A stretch of 64,000 nucleotides of DNA from an uncultured Bacilli bacterium (GCA_934096235.1 CAKOLO010000001.1:62001-126000); one strand, 5' to 3'. Shown: positions 35,296 to 44,626, numbered from the stretch's first letter. Numbers and translations: made by a program. The notes: generated by a model not told the origin, from the sequence alone.

Positions 35296-35315
35296 ACCGA
35301 TAAGGGGTGCTTATA

Positions 35316-36188
35316 ATGAACATAGATTTAGAATTATATAGAGTTTTTTATATTGTAGCTAAAAATAAACACATGACTAAAGCAAGTGAAGAACTTCATA
35401 TCTCACAACCAGCTATATCACAATCAATTAAAAAGTTAGAAAGTTCTTTAGGTGGAACACTATTTTTAAGAAGTAATAAAGGTATGGAACTAACTAGAGA
35501 AGGAAAAATGTTTTACGAATATGTAAAAGGTGCTTTAGAACTAATAAACAACGCAGAACATGAATTTACTTCATTCAAAGATTTATCAAAAGGAGAAATA
35601 AACATAGGTTGTTCAACAACATTAACTAAATTAATACTTATAGATGAAATAAAATCTTTTCATAAAGACTTTCCTAATATAAACATAAATATCACAAATG
35701 ATCTAACAAGTAATCTAATAAATGATTTAAAACTTGGCAAATTAGATTTTGTTATTTATAATGAAAGTAATATCAAAGAAACAAATGTAAAAGAAGAAAA
35801 GTTAACTGAACTAAAACAAGGATTCATATATAATTCAAAATTTTATAGTGATAATATAAACACTTTTAATGATTTAAATAATGTACCACTAATACTTCAA
35901 AAAGAAGAATCGAACAGTAGAAAATTTCTTGATCACATTGCTCTTCAAAATAATGTAAAATTAACTCCTAAAATGGAAGTTGTAAGTCAAGAACTAATAA
36001 GTGAGTTTGCAAGTATCGGTTTAGGTATAGGTTTTATAATAATAGACTTGGCTAAAAGAAATAATAATGAATTTAAAGAATTAAAAATAAATAAAAATAT
36101 TCCAAATATAAATGTATATTTAGCTACTAATAAAACAGTTTCTCTTACATTTGCCAGTAAAACATTTATAAGTTATTTACGTAAATAA
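35316..36188 (+). CDS. LysR-family transcriptional regulator
   Basis: This 290-aa protein has an N-terminal winged helix-turn-helix (residues 1-60: LELYRVFYIVAKNKHMTKASEELHIS then QPAISQSIKKLE) and a periplasmic-binding-like effector domain (about 88-290, beginning GEINIGCSTTLTK). LysR regulators usually control a divergent neighbour and themselves, so the NUDIX gene is the obvious candidate target. The effector is unknown. The start is the ATG at 35316 behind AAGGGGTG; the GTG at 35307 is within that site. Confidence 0.92.
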   Translation: MNIDLELYRVFYIVAKNKHMTKASEELHISQPAISQSIKKLESSLGGTLFLRSNKGMELTREGKMFYEYVKGALELINNAEHEFTSFKDLSKGEINIGCSTTLTKLILIDEIKSFHKDFPNININITNDLTSNLINDLKLGKLDFVIYNESNIKETNVKEEKLTELKQGFIYNSKFYSDNINTFNDLNNVPLILQKEESNSRKFLDHIALQNNVKLTPKMEVVSQELISEFASIGLGIGFIIIDLAKRNNNEFKELKINKNIPNINVYLATNKTVSLTFASKTFISYLRK

Positions 36189-36198
36189 TCAAATATGA

Positions 36199-36285
36199 TA
36201 TATTATTGTTAGTGAAGTGCTTGACCCTCTGGTTAGGTACCACTAGTTTGTGTATACCTAACTACAAGTGAGTTAGGTTTTTATA
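36199..36285 (+). ncRNA. Small terminated RNA with two mutually exclusive hairpins
   Basis: A TGATATATT extended -10 (TATATT at 36199-36204) predicts a start near 36211. The next 70 nt end in a terminator: CCTAACT (36257-36263) pairs with AGTTAGG (36271-36277), then TTTTT. The same CCTAAC can pair with an upstream GTTAGGTA (36232-36239 with 36255-36262), which would destroy the terminator. The following gene has its own promoter (36308-36336), so this is either a free small RNA or a riboswitch-like attenuator. I recognise no known RNA class. Confidence 0.55.
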
Positions 36286-36307
36286 TGCGTGTTCTAGTTG
36301 AATATAA

Positions 36308-36336
36308 TTGACAGAAATACAAACATTTGTTAGAAT
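36308..36336 (+). promoter_or_regulatory. Promoter of the 36364 gene
   Basis: TTGACA, exactly 17 bp, TAGAAT: near-consensus -35 and -10 lying downstream of the small-RNA terminator. Confidence 0.8.
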
Positions 36337-36363
36337 ATAGAGCTAATAAATGAGGGGTATAAG

Positions 36364-37077
36364 ATGAGTAGTGAAAAAGAAAGAGCTTTTATGGCTGGCG
36401 TACTAAGCACGAGTATATTGTTTACTGCAGCAGTAACTCTACCAAAAGAAATACAAAATAACAAAGATGAAGCTAAAAGAATACAAATAGAAAAACAAAT
36501 AAAAGAGTATTCAAACGAAGAAGGACTATTACCAATAAATGAAAATCTTGATAGATTATTAAAGATACAAGATTCACTTTATGACTATAACAAATATCTT
36601 CATTGTACTGAGTATAAACAATATAATAATGGAACAATAACTAATGAAAAGACATATAGTTATGAAAACAGTATTATAGAAAATAATGAAGAAACATTCT
36701 ATGGATATAAAGATACTATAGATGAAAATGGAGAAGTAATAAGGACTAAAACTAAAGATGCTAAAACCATGGAAGAATTAATTAACGAAGGATATACATT
36801 CGTAAGATCAACTGGGACAACACACTACTTAGATGAAGAAATAACAGTATCACATATGTTCTATGGATATAAAAGAGTAATTATGGATAACGGAAAAATA
36901 GTATTTGTAAAAAGTAATCCAGCATACTCGATAGAAGCTCTAATAAACGCAGGATATGACTATGTAAAAGAAGGAGAAATTTACTATAGTTACAATACTA
37001 TGACTGGCGCATTCATTGAATTTGAAGATGTACCGGGACCAAAAATGGTTAAAAGACCAGTTTTAACACTATTATAA
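36364..37077 (+). CDS. Membrane-anchored protein with an internal duplication, unknown function
   Basis: This 237-aa protein has one hydrophobic segment near the N-terminus (about 9-26, FMAGVLSTSILFTAAVTL), then a hydrophilic body probably outside the membrane. Two copies of a 37-residue unit are seen at 112-148 and 166-202: FYGYKxxIxxNGxxVxxKxxxAxxxEELIxxGYxFV. Both copies share the FYGYK start and the I-N-E/A-GY end. No enzymatic motif is visible and I do not recognise a family. It has its own promoter just upstream and the obg promoter follows. Confidence 0.6.
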   Translation: MSSEKERAFMAGVLSTSILFTAAVTLPKEIQNNKDEAKRIQIEKQIKEYSNEEGLLPINENLDRLLKIQDSLYDYNKYLHCTEYKQYNNGTITNEKTYSYENSIIENNEETFYGYKDTIDENGEVIRTKTKDAKTMEELINEGYTFVRSTGTTHYLDEEITVSHMFYGYKRVIMDNGKIVFVKSNPAYSIEALINAGYDYVKEGEIYYSYNTMTGAFIEFEDVPGPKMVKRPVLTLL

Positions 37078-37135
37078 ATTGTAAAAATACAGATTATATG
37101 TTATAATCTAGAAGAAATGAAATGAGGGGAAGACT

Positions 37136-38419
37136 ATGTTTATTGATGAAGTAAATTTAAAACTAATAGCAGGTAAAGGTGGAGACGGATGTACTTCTTT
37201 TTTACGTGAAAAATATGTACCACTAGGTGGACCTGATGGCGGAAATGGTGGAAAAGGTGGAAGTATTATCTTCAAAGCAGATAAAGGTTTACGTACATTA
37301 ATTGATTTAAGATATAAAAAAGTTATAAAAGGTGACTCAGGAGAAATGGGTCGTGGACGTAATCAAACAGGAAGTTCTGCGAACGATACAGTTATAGTAG
37401 TACCAATCGGAACAACAATCAAAGACACAGATACAAACCTTATAATATGCGATTTAGTAAGTGATAATCAAGAATGTGTAGTTGCTAAAGGTGGTCGTGG
37501 TGGTAAAGGAAATGCAGCATTCATGACTAATAAAAATAAAGCACCATATACTAGTGAACTAGGAGAACCAGGAGAAGAAAGAAACATATGTTGCGAATTA
37601 AAACTATTAGCAGACGTTGGTTTAGTAGGCTTCCCATCAGTTGGAAAAAGTTCATTAATTAGTGTTATTAGTGCAGCTAAACCTAAAATAGCAGACTATC
37701 ACTTCACAACATTAGTACCAAATTTAGGAGTAGTAAAAGCAGGAGATTATAGTTACGTAGTAGCAGACCTACCAGGAATGATTGAAGGATCTAGTGAAGG
37801 AGTAGGCCTAGGAGACAAATTCTTACGTCATGCTAGCCGTTGTAGAGTTGTATGTCATGTACTAGATATGGGTGAAGTAGATGGAAGAGACGTTATAGAT
37901 GACTACAAAATCATAAGAAACGAAATTAAAAAATACAATGAAAACTTATATAATAAAAAAGAACTTATAGTAGCAAACAAAATGGATTTACCAAATGCTA
38001 AAGAAAATCTAGAAAAATTCAAAAAAGAATTTAAAGATGTAGAAATATTAGAAGTAAGTGCAGCTACTAAAGAAGGAACAAAAGAATTAATATTTAAACT
38101 AAAAGAATTATTAGAAAGTCTTCCTGAGGAAGAAATTTATGAAAAGAATGAATTTGAAGACTACGTTTTATATGAATTTAAACATGAAAAGCCATATAAA
38201 ATTGAAAGAGTTGGAGAAAGCAAATGGAGAGTTACTGGTCCAGAGTTAGAAAAACTATTAAAAATGACAAGATTCAATTCAGATGAGTCAGCTCTAAGAT
38301 TTGCATCAAAACTAAAAGCCTTAGGAGTAGATGAAGAATTAAAGACACTTGGAGCTAAAGAAGGAGACACAGTACAAATACTAAATCAAGAATTTGAATA
38401 CGAAGAAAGATTATACTAA
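37136..38419 (+). CDS. obg: Obg family GTPase
   Basis: Obg (CgtA) is an essential GTPase in ribosome assembly and stress control. The 427-aa protein has the glycine-rich Obg fold (1-158: GKGGDGCTSFLREKYVP; GGPDGGNGGKGG), the G domain (G1 GFPSVGKSSL; switch and G3 DLPGMIEGSSEG; G4 NKMDLP) and the C-terminal OCT domain (about 350-427). In Bacillus it lies in the sporulation operon spo0B-obg, but no spo0B is present here. A TGTTATAAT extended -10 sits at 37099-37107 and GAGGGGAAG in front of the ATG. Confidence 0.97.
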   Translation: MFIDEVNLKLIAGKGGDGCTSFLREKYVPLGGPDGGNGGKGGSIIFKADKGLRTLIDLRYKKVIKGDSGEMGRGRNQTGSSANDTVIVVPIGTTIKDTDTNLIICDLVSDNQECVVAKGGRGGKGNAAFMTNKNKAPYTSELGEPGEERNICCELKLLADVGLVGFPSVGKSSLISVISAAKPKIADYHFTTLVPNLGVVKAGDYSYVVADLPGMIEGSSEGVGLGDKFLRHASRCRVVCHVLDMGEVDGRDVIDDYKIIRNEIKKYNENLYNKKELIVANKMDLPNAKENLEKFKKEFKDVEILEVSAATKEGTKELIFKLKELLESLPEEEIYEKNEFEDYVLYEFKHEKPYKIERVGESKWRVTGPELEKLLKMTRFNSDESALRFASKLKALGVDEELKTLGAKEGDTVQILNQEFEYEERLY

Positions 38420-38440
38420 TTATAATTCAGGGGGAGAGTT

Positions 38441-41400
38441 ATGTGGTGGTTTAGATATAAAAGAATAATAGATTACTTAGATAAAAGTAATGATTCACTA
38501 AACAAAAAAGAAATATTAATATCTAAAAAAGAAGATAAAATAAAAGAAGAAATAAGTAAATTACAAGATCAAGAGTTAATTTACTTCCTTTTTGATTCTA
38601 AAATACCTAATAAAATAAAAAAGATAATCTTCTCTAAAATAGATGAAATATTTAATTCATCTTATACAAAAGACAGAATGTTCTCAATTGTAAAATATAT
38701 TCAAATAAGAAAGCCATCACTAAAAACACTAAAAGAATTATATAAAGAATATGGCAAAAATAGTATAACTTCTCTAATTGCAAACGAACTATATACAGAA
38801 GACTTAACCGAATTAATATTAGATAAAAAAAGAACTATTGAAGATAAAAAAATGATTATAGAATTAAAATTCAATAGTACGGATATATGTATATTATTAG
38901 AAAAACTAGATACTTTAATACTGCTTCAAAAAAATGTTAATGAATATAAAGAATTAATAGACTTTATTACATCAATTAATTTATATGATAAATATGATAT
39001 AGGAGACATAATAAGAAGTGAAAAAGTATCAAAAGATATAAAAATAGAGCTATTAAAAAAACAAATAAATATATCAAATATAGTCGGAGTATTAAGTTTA
39101 TATGCAATACCAAATGAAGTAAAAGAAACAATATACGACTTAAAAAGAAATATAATAGACGAATACATTAAAAATCTAAATGAAAAAACTATAATAGAGT
39201 ACTATGATGGATTTGATAAAGAAGAAAAATTATCATACTTAATATTTGAAAGACAAAAAGACTTACTTATAAAAATAATAAAAAACACAAATTCAAAAGA
39301 TTTATATAGATTAATATATAAAACTAGATATCAAAAAATCGCAGATTTATTATTTGAATTAAGAGAACAAGATTTTATTAATTCCCTAGATACAATTGAT
39401 CATTATAAAATATTATCTATACTTAATGATGAATACGTAAGAGATTCATATAAGAAAACACTATTTAATAAAAGAAAAAAAGAAATAGAAAAAGAAATTC
39501 AAAAAACAAATGGTCATGAACTAGTTAAAATACTAAAAAGTTTATATTCGCCTAACTTTTTAAAAGAATTTATTTTAGAAAATAGAGCTTCAGCAATTAT
39601 TGAAGAAATTAAAGCAATAAAAGAAGAAGATGTAAGAACAGAATTATTTATTTATGGAGTGTTTAATGCATATTATGAACCATATGTAAAACTAGTAATA
39701 GAACTAAAAGTAAATGAAAATAACATATATGAATTATTAAAATCAGCAAACTATTATGTAGATGAAGCTAAAAATATAATTAAATATAAAAATGATTTTT
39801 TTAGAGAAAAACTAAAAAATATAGAATTTGATAAATTAATCAAGAAAAATAGTGAAATAAAAAGTGAAATAATTGATTATATATTTTTATTAAACAAAGA
39901 TATAATAGATGAAATTATAAAAAAAGAAAATTTTGATATATCAGATATAGGTGTTTTAATATTAAAAAATGATTTAAGTATAGAAATTAAAAAATCATTA
40001 TTAAGAACACATAGTATAAACGAAGAAGATCTAAATAGTATTATAGAACTAATTAAAGCATTTAATAGTGTTTTAGTAATGAAAAGATATAATGATATAA
40101 AAACATTTATAGAATCATTAAACGTAAGTTTTAAATCATTTATGCAGTATGGTAGTGGAAGTGTTAAATATAAAAGTTGGTTAACAAAAGTACTAGATAT
40201 AATAGATAATAATAAAAATAAAGAATTCCTAGAAGTATGTAATTATTTCTTTAAAAACTATTATTATGAAGACGATTCTAAAGAAAATGATGTTTATATA
40301 ATTAAGAATTTGCAAGAAATACTTTATAACTATTATAACTATCATGAACTATGTATGTTACTTACTACTAATAATATAGAACTAAACAGCAATTTAAAAC
40401 AAGATTTAAGACATCTATTTAACTCATTACCACAAAATAATATAAATACATTAGAAGACTTAAAAAACTTTAGAAAGTCTTCATATTTAGCAAGCAAGAA
40501 AGATCTAGATAATAGTAATAATCTATCAATGCCTACAATAAAAAATATGTTTAATAATATATTTGGTAATACAGATATAATAAGTAATATAGGTGGAAGC
40601 GACGGACTTGAAAAACTAAAAATATATAATAAAAATAATAGATTTATATGTGCATATATAGATGAAATACTAAAATACGTAAGAATAATAGAATTAGTAA
40701 AATATTCAAATGATAAAAATAGTTTAATAGAAACATTAAAATATCTATACGAAGGAGATTTCGAAGACTTTACTAATATGCAAAATGAATTTAGTAATCT
40801 ATCTAAGAAAATACAACATTTATATGAACTTGATTCAAAAATAAATTTAACTAATATAGAAGAATCAACTAAAATAGATGGTGTTATTAACGAAGAATTA
40901 TCTAAAGAATATGGTGGTAAAGTATTAGATTTCAAAGATAAAAATTATTGTTTATATGCTCATATATTAAGTTATAATGAAAATATAGAAAGTTTATTAA
41001 AAGGAGAATCTTCTGGTAGTAATAACTTTATATCATTAAGTCCAATTAGTTATCTTGGTCAAAAGTATTATTATAATTATAATAAAATGATTTTCTTGTT
41101 TGATGAAATAAAAAACGGTAGCTTTATATGTAGTTCACTTTATAACTTTGGTAGTAATAGACTTATAAAAGAAAATTCTAGTGAAGTAGAAGGAAGAACT
41201 TTATTACAAAAAGGTATTTTAGAAACAAGTTCAGTAACAGAAAATAATGCAGAAGCTTTATTCTATAGAGAAGGATTAATACCAAAAGCAATAGCTCTTC
41301 CAGGAGGACGAAAACCAACTAAAGAAGAACTTCTATATCATAAAAAATACAATTTACCATTTGTTATAACCCAAGAATTAAATTCACCAATAGAAAATGT

Positions 41401-42376
41401 AAAATATGTATTTAGTCATAATAGTAAATATATTGAACCAATCACAAGAAATGAAAAAATAGAAAGAATTTTAGAATTATTAAGTCCTAAAATAAATATT
41501 ATAAAAGAAACTAGTGAATACACTGGTAGAGAAATAGGATTATTTACTGACTCACATGCTTTATTTGAACCAACTTCAGCCGTACTTGAAGATATGAGAA
41601 AACATGGTATTACAGAAATATATTCACTTGGTGATAATGTAGGTTCAGGACCAAGCCCAGATGAAATAATAGATATGTTAGATTATTATAAAGTATCATC
41701 AATTATGGGTAATAGTGAATACTATAACACTCTTGGTACCGGACAATTTACTTATCTTGATGATAATAGACTTAGAAATCAAGAATGGACAAAAGATAAA
41801 CTTGGTAGTAAAAGAATAGAAAAAATGAGATTATGGACTCCATCAATAGATTTAGTAGTCGGAGGTAAAAAGATCGCACTATGTCACTTTGCTAATGATA
41901 TAAGATGGGATTTTAGTGACAATAGTACTTGGTCATATCAAGAAAAATTTGAAGAAGGCAAAAACTCAAAACAATTCTTATATACAAACTCAGAAGAAGC
42001 CAAAAGAAAAATACAAAATAAAATCGCAAGTAATAAAAAAGATATTGAAAGTATTAGAGGATTACTTGATGCACAAAAACATCCTATATTTAATGGTAAA
42101 AAAGTAACTGATTATGATGCAATAATACAAGGACATGTACATTTTGATATGAAAGATACACTTAATAATACAAGCATTCATACTTTAAGAGCATGTGGGA
42201 TGGGTTATGGAAGCGATAAAAAAGATCAAGCATGTTATTATATTTTAAAAGAAAGAAAAGATGGTGGATTTGACATAGTCAAAAAACTAGTACCATTCAA
42301 CAGAAATATGCTTATTTCAAATATAAAATCATCAAATGTACCAAATAAAGAACTAGTATTAAGATGGACTAATTAA
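38441..42376 (+). CDS. Giant 1311-aa protein with C-terminal metallophosphoesterase
   Basis: Residues about 1-800 are lysine/isoleucine-rich, predicted helical and without a recognisable domain. Residues about 820-1010 form a distinct beta-rich region (YGGKVLDFKDKNYCLYAHIL; NNFISLSPISYLGQKYYY; ENNAEALFYREGL; ALPGGRKPTKEE). Residues 1030-1300 are a calcineurin-like phosphoesterase of the YfcE/MJ0936 type: D-S-H near 1036, GDNVGSGPSP near 1063, GNSE near 1088, H near 1147 and GHVHFD near 1230, so all metal ligands are present. No signal or membrane segment is seen, suggesting a cytosolic protein. The middle region has spaced H, S-x-S and E residues that loosely recall ADP-ribosyltransferases, at low confidence. 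It follows obg by 21 nt and may share its transcript. Confidence 0.7.
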   Translation: MWWFRYKRIIDYLDKSNDSLNKKEILISKKEDKIKEEISKLQDQELIYFLFDSKIPNKIKKIIFSKIDEIFNSSYTKDRMFSIVKYIQIRKPSLKTLKELYKEYGKNSITSLIANELYTEDLTELILDKKRTIEDKKMIIELKFNSTDICILLEKLDTLILLQKNVNEYKELIDFITSINLYDKYDIGDIIRSEKVSKDIKIELLKKQINISNIVGVLSLYAIPNEVKETIYDLKRNIIDEYIKNLNEKTIIEYYDGFDKEEKLSYLIFERQKDLLIKIIKNTNSKDLYRLIYKTRYQKIADLLFELREQDFINSLDTIDHYKILSILNDEYVRDSYKKTLFNKRKKEIEKEIQKTNGHELVKILKSLYSPNFLKEFILENRASAIIEEIKAIKEEDVRTELFIYGVFNAYYEPYVKLVIELKVNENNIYELLKSANYYVDEAKNIIKYKNDFFREKLKNIEFDKLIKKNSEIKSEIIDYIFLLNKDIIDEIIKKENFDISDIGVLILKNDLSIEIKKSLLRTHSINEEDLNSIIELIKAFNSVLVMKRYNDIKTFIESLNVSFKSFMQYGSGSVKYKSWLTKVLDIIDNNKNKEFLEVCNYFFKNYYYEDDSKENDVYIIKNLQEILYNYYNYHELCMLLTTNNIELNSNLKQDLRHLFNSLPQNNINTLEDLKNFRKSSYLASKKDLDNSNNLSMPTIKNMFNNIFGNTDIISNIGGSDGLEKLKIYNKNNRFICAYIDEILKYVRIIELVKYSNDKNSLIETLKYLYEGDFEDFTNMQNEFSNLSKKIQHLYELDSKINLTNIEESTKIDGVINEELSKEYGGKVLDFKDKNYCLYAHILSYNENIESLLKGESSGSNNFISLSPISYLGQKYYYNYNKMIFLFDEIKNGSFICSSLYNFGSNRLIKENSSEVEGRTLLQKGILETSSVTENNAEALFYREGLIPKAIALPGGRKPTKEELLYHKKYNLPFVITQELNSPIENVKYVFSHNSKYIEPITRNEKIERILELLSPKINIIKETSEYTGREIGLFTDSHALFEPTSAVLEDMRKHGITEIYSLGDNVGSGPSPDEIIDMLDYYKVSSIMGNSEYYNTLGTGQFTYLDDNRLRNQEWTKDKLGSKRIEKMRLWTPSIDLVVGGKKIALCHFANDIRWDFSDNSTWSYQEKFEEGKNSKQFLYTNSEEAKRKIQNKIASNKKDIESIRGLLDAQKHPIFNGKKVTDYDAIIQGHVHFDMKDTLNNTSIHTLRACGMGYGSDKKDQACYYILKERKDGGFDIVKKLVPFNRNMLISNIKSSNVPNKELVLRWTN

Positions 42377-42398
42377 TTAAAAATTAGTCTTTTCTTTT
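42367..42398 (+). terminator. Terminator after the 1311-aa gene
   Basis: GACTAATT/AATTAGTC perfect 8-bp stem starting in the last codons, then TTTTCTTTT. Confidence 0.8.
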
Positions 42399-42432
42399 AA
42401 ATATGATTTTACTCTCTTAAGTTTCTAAAAGT

Positions 42433-42512
42433 AAGTTCCCAATTCATCAAAAATGGGAAGTTAAATAAATAATTTATGCATTGGGTTGAGTCGCAAGCGA
42501 ACATCTTTTTGC
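42433..42512. other. Hairpin-rich stretch upstream of the second BspA promoter
   Basis: Small inverted repeats are seen: TTCCCA/TGGGAA (about 42437-42459), TCGC-AA-GCGA (42491-42500) and CAAGC/GCTTG around 42494-42515. G+C is higher than average. No ORF is seen. It may be a regulator site for the adjoining promoter. Confidence 0.35.
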
Positions 42513-42540
42513 TTGACCGGGGGGGGGTACATATTATAAT
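42513..42540 (+). promoter_or_regulatory. Promoter with a G9 homopolymer in the -35/-10 spacer
   Basis: TTGACC (42513-42518), then nine G (42519-42527), then TACATAT, then TATAAT (42535-42540): a 16-bp spacer. Gain of one G would give the ideal 17 bp and loss of one would weaken it. Slippage in such G tracts is a classic on/off switch for surface-protein genes. Confidence 0.8.
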
Positions 42541-42561
42541 AGAATGGGTGAAGATGAAGAT

Positions 42562-44619
42562 ATGAAAAGTGATAAGATTATAAAAATAACAGTTGTATCA
42601 TCTATAACATTTTTATTACTTTCTATTTTAGCATTAACATATGCATACTTTAGCTTAGAAATAGAGGGTACTCCAAAAGATATAGTGATGTCAACCGGTG
42701 ACTTAAGACTAGAATATAAAGATGAAACAGAACTTAAACTTGATGGGGCTTTTCCAGGAGAATCAATTTCAAAAACTATAACAGTTAAAAATGTTGGTAC
42801 AAAAAATGTAGCATATTCATTGTACTGGGGAGACTTAATAAATACAATAGAAAACTATGAACTCCATGTAACACTAAATTGTAAGAGTTATACAAATTAT
42901 GGTGAAGATACACAAACTGAAAGTGGTACATGTGATAGCATTTATAGAGCTGTTCCAATAAGTGATACAATAACAACTGGTAACATAAAAGGAAATATTT
43001 CAATAGATCCAAATATAACACATGAATATACAGTAATGGTAACATTTGACAATAAAAGCTATGATCAAAACTATAATAAAAAGAAATCATTTACTGGTAA
43101 AATTGGCATTCAAGAATATACTGCACCAGAAGTTGTTAATTGTACTTTTGATGGTGAGTTAAAAACTGGAGCAACGTATGTTAATGGGCAGTATACTTAT
43201 AGATATAATCAATATAAGAGTGCTACTAATGGATGGTCTTACTTAAATTCAAATGTATGGTCAGTTCTATTAACAGATACATCTAGCACAGAACCTGTTA
43301 CTTCACCTGTTTGTACATATATAAATGATAAACCTGTAGTCTATGCTTCATTTATGTTTTATAATAGTAAAGCTTCTTCTATTGACTTAAGTAGTTTTAA
43401 TACATCGAATATAATAAATATGACAGGAATGTTTCATAGTACCAGTGCAACTTCAATCAATTTAGAAAAAATGGATACTAGTAAAGTAACTGATATGAGT
43501 TATATGTTTTTTGGAAGTCAAGCAAAAACACTTGATTTAAGTAACTTTGATACAAGTAATGTAACTTATATATCTAGTATGTTTAATAATAGTCAAGTAT
43601 TGTCATTAGATTTAAGTAATTTTGACACAAGTAAAGTTACTAATATGTATAGAATGTTTTATGAAAGTACTGTAAAATCATTAGATGTAAGCAAATTTAA
43701 TACAAGTGAAGTTATTAATATGAGTGGTATGTTCTATAAAATTAAGGCAATTAGTTTAGATTTAAGTAATTTTGATACAAGTAAAGTTATAGGTATGGAA
43801 TCTATGTTTTATGAATCTCAAGTAACAACGTTGAACATAAGTAATTTTGATACAAGTAATGTTACTAATATGAAATATATGTTTTCTGGCTCTCAAGCAA
43901 AAATATTAGATTTAAGTAATTTTAACACAAGTAAAGTAACTACAATGTATTCAATGTTTTCAGGAAGTCAAGCAAATTCTATTGATTTAAGCAGTTTTGA
44001 CACGTCAAATGTAACCGATATGTCTTATATGTTTTCTAATGCTCAAGCTATGTCACTAGATTTAAGTAATTTTAACACAAGTAAAGTAACTACAATGTAT
44101 TCAATGTTTTCAGGAAGTCAGGCTACTTCAATAAATTTAAGCAGTTTTAACACAAGTAATGTAATATACATGAATAGTATGTTTAATGGTGCACAAGTAG
44201 TAAAATTAGATTTAAGCAGTTTTGATACAAGTAATGTTACCAATATGAGTTCTATGTTTTGCAATAGTAGTGTAACTTCAATAATAGGTTTAAATAATTT
44301 TAATACATCTAATGTAACTGATATGAGTTATATGTTTCAAAGTGTCAAGGCAAGTGAGTTAGACGTTAGTAGTTTCAATACGAGTAAAGTAACTAATACG
44401 GGATTAATGTTTGCTCTTATGTATAATTTATTGACAATATATTCAAGTGATAAATTTGTTATTGATAATATAACTGATTCATATAATATGTTTTATGCAT
44501 CAAATAAACTAGTGGGTAGTGCTGGAACTAAATATAACGGTTCATATGTTGATAAAACATATGCTCGTATAGATGGTGGAACAGACTCACCTGGATACTT
44601 CACATTAAAAACAAATTAA
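42562..44619 (+). CDS. Secreted TasA-like/BspA (DUF285 repeat) surface protein, likely phase-variable
   Basis: This protein is about 685 aa with the same plan as the 11571 gene: a SipW-type signal (LLLSILALTYAYF), a TasA-like domain (GDLRLEYKDE; FPGESISKTITVKNVGT) to about residue 195, then about fourteen 25-residue DUF285 repeats (xLDLSNFDTSKVTxMYSMFxGSQA) to about 640 and the family end ARIDGGTDSPGYF. A 60-nt block coding TTMYSMFSGSQ recurs 150 nt apart, from 43921 and from 44071. The ATG at 42562 is chosen because it follows GGTGAAGA and because the ATG at 42544 lies before the predicted transcription start (about 42547). No anchor is seen. Confidence 0.85.
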   Translation: MKSDKIIKITVVSSITFLLLSILALTYAYFSLEIEGTPKDIVMSTGDLRLEYKDETELKLDGAFPGESISKTITVKNVGTKNVAYSLYWGDLINTIENYELHVTLNCKSYTNYGEDTQTESGTCDSIYRAVPISDTITTGNIKGNISIDPNITHEYTVMVTFDNKSYDQNYNKKKSFTGKIGIQEYTAPEVVNCTFDGELKTGATYVNGQYTYRYNQYKSATNGWSYLNSNVWSVLLTDTSSTEPVTSPVCTYINDKPVVYASFMFYNSKASSIDLSSFNTSNIINMTGMFHSTSATSINLEKMDTSKVTDMSYMFFGSQAKTLDLSNFDTSNVTYISSMFNNSQVLSLDLSNFDTSKVTNMYRMFYESTVKSLDVSKFNTSEVINMSGMFYKIKAISLDLSNFDTSKVIGMESMFYESQVTTLNISNFDTSNVTNMKYMFSGSQAKILDLSNFNTSKVTTMYSMFSGSQANSIDLSSFDTSNVTDMSYMFSNAQAMSLDLSNFNTSKVTTMYSMFSGSQATSINLSSFNTSNVIYMNSMFNGAQVVKLDLSSFDTSNVTNMSSMFCNSSVTSIIGLNNFNTSNVTDMSYMFQSVKASELDVSSFNTSKVTNTGLMFALMYNLLTIYSSDKFVIDNITDSYNMFYASNKLVGSAGTKYNGSYVDKTYARIDGGTDSPGYFTLKTN

Positions 44620-44626
44620 TGTTTAT

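Noticed and set aside
36211..36285. 6S, SRP or preQ1-type RNA at 36.2 kb
   Set aside because: The SRP loop consensus, the long 6S rod and the preQ1 core sequence are all absent; left as unclassified.
40342..40935. 197-codon minus-strand frame inside the 1311-aa gene
   Set aside because: Ser/Ile/Leu-rich reverse reading of a Lys/Asn-rich gene, with no ribosome site or promoter.
42433..42540. Invertible promoter for the second BspA gene
   Set aside because: No pair of matching inverted repeats flanks the promoter and no recombinase gene is nearby; the G tract is the simpler explanation.
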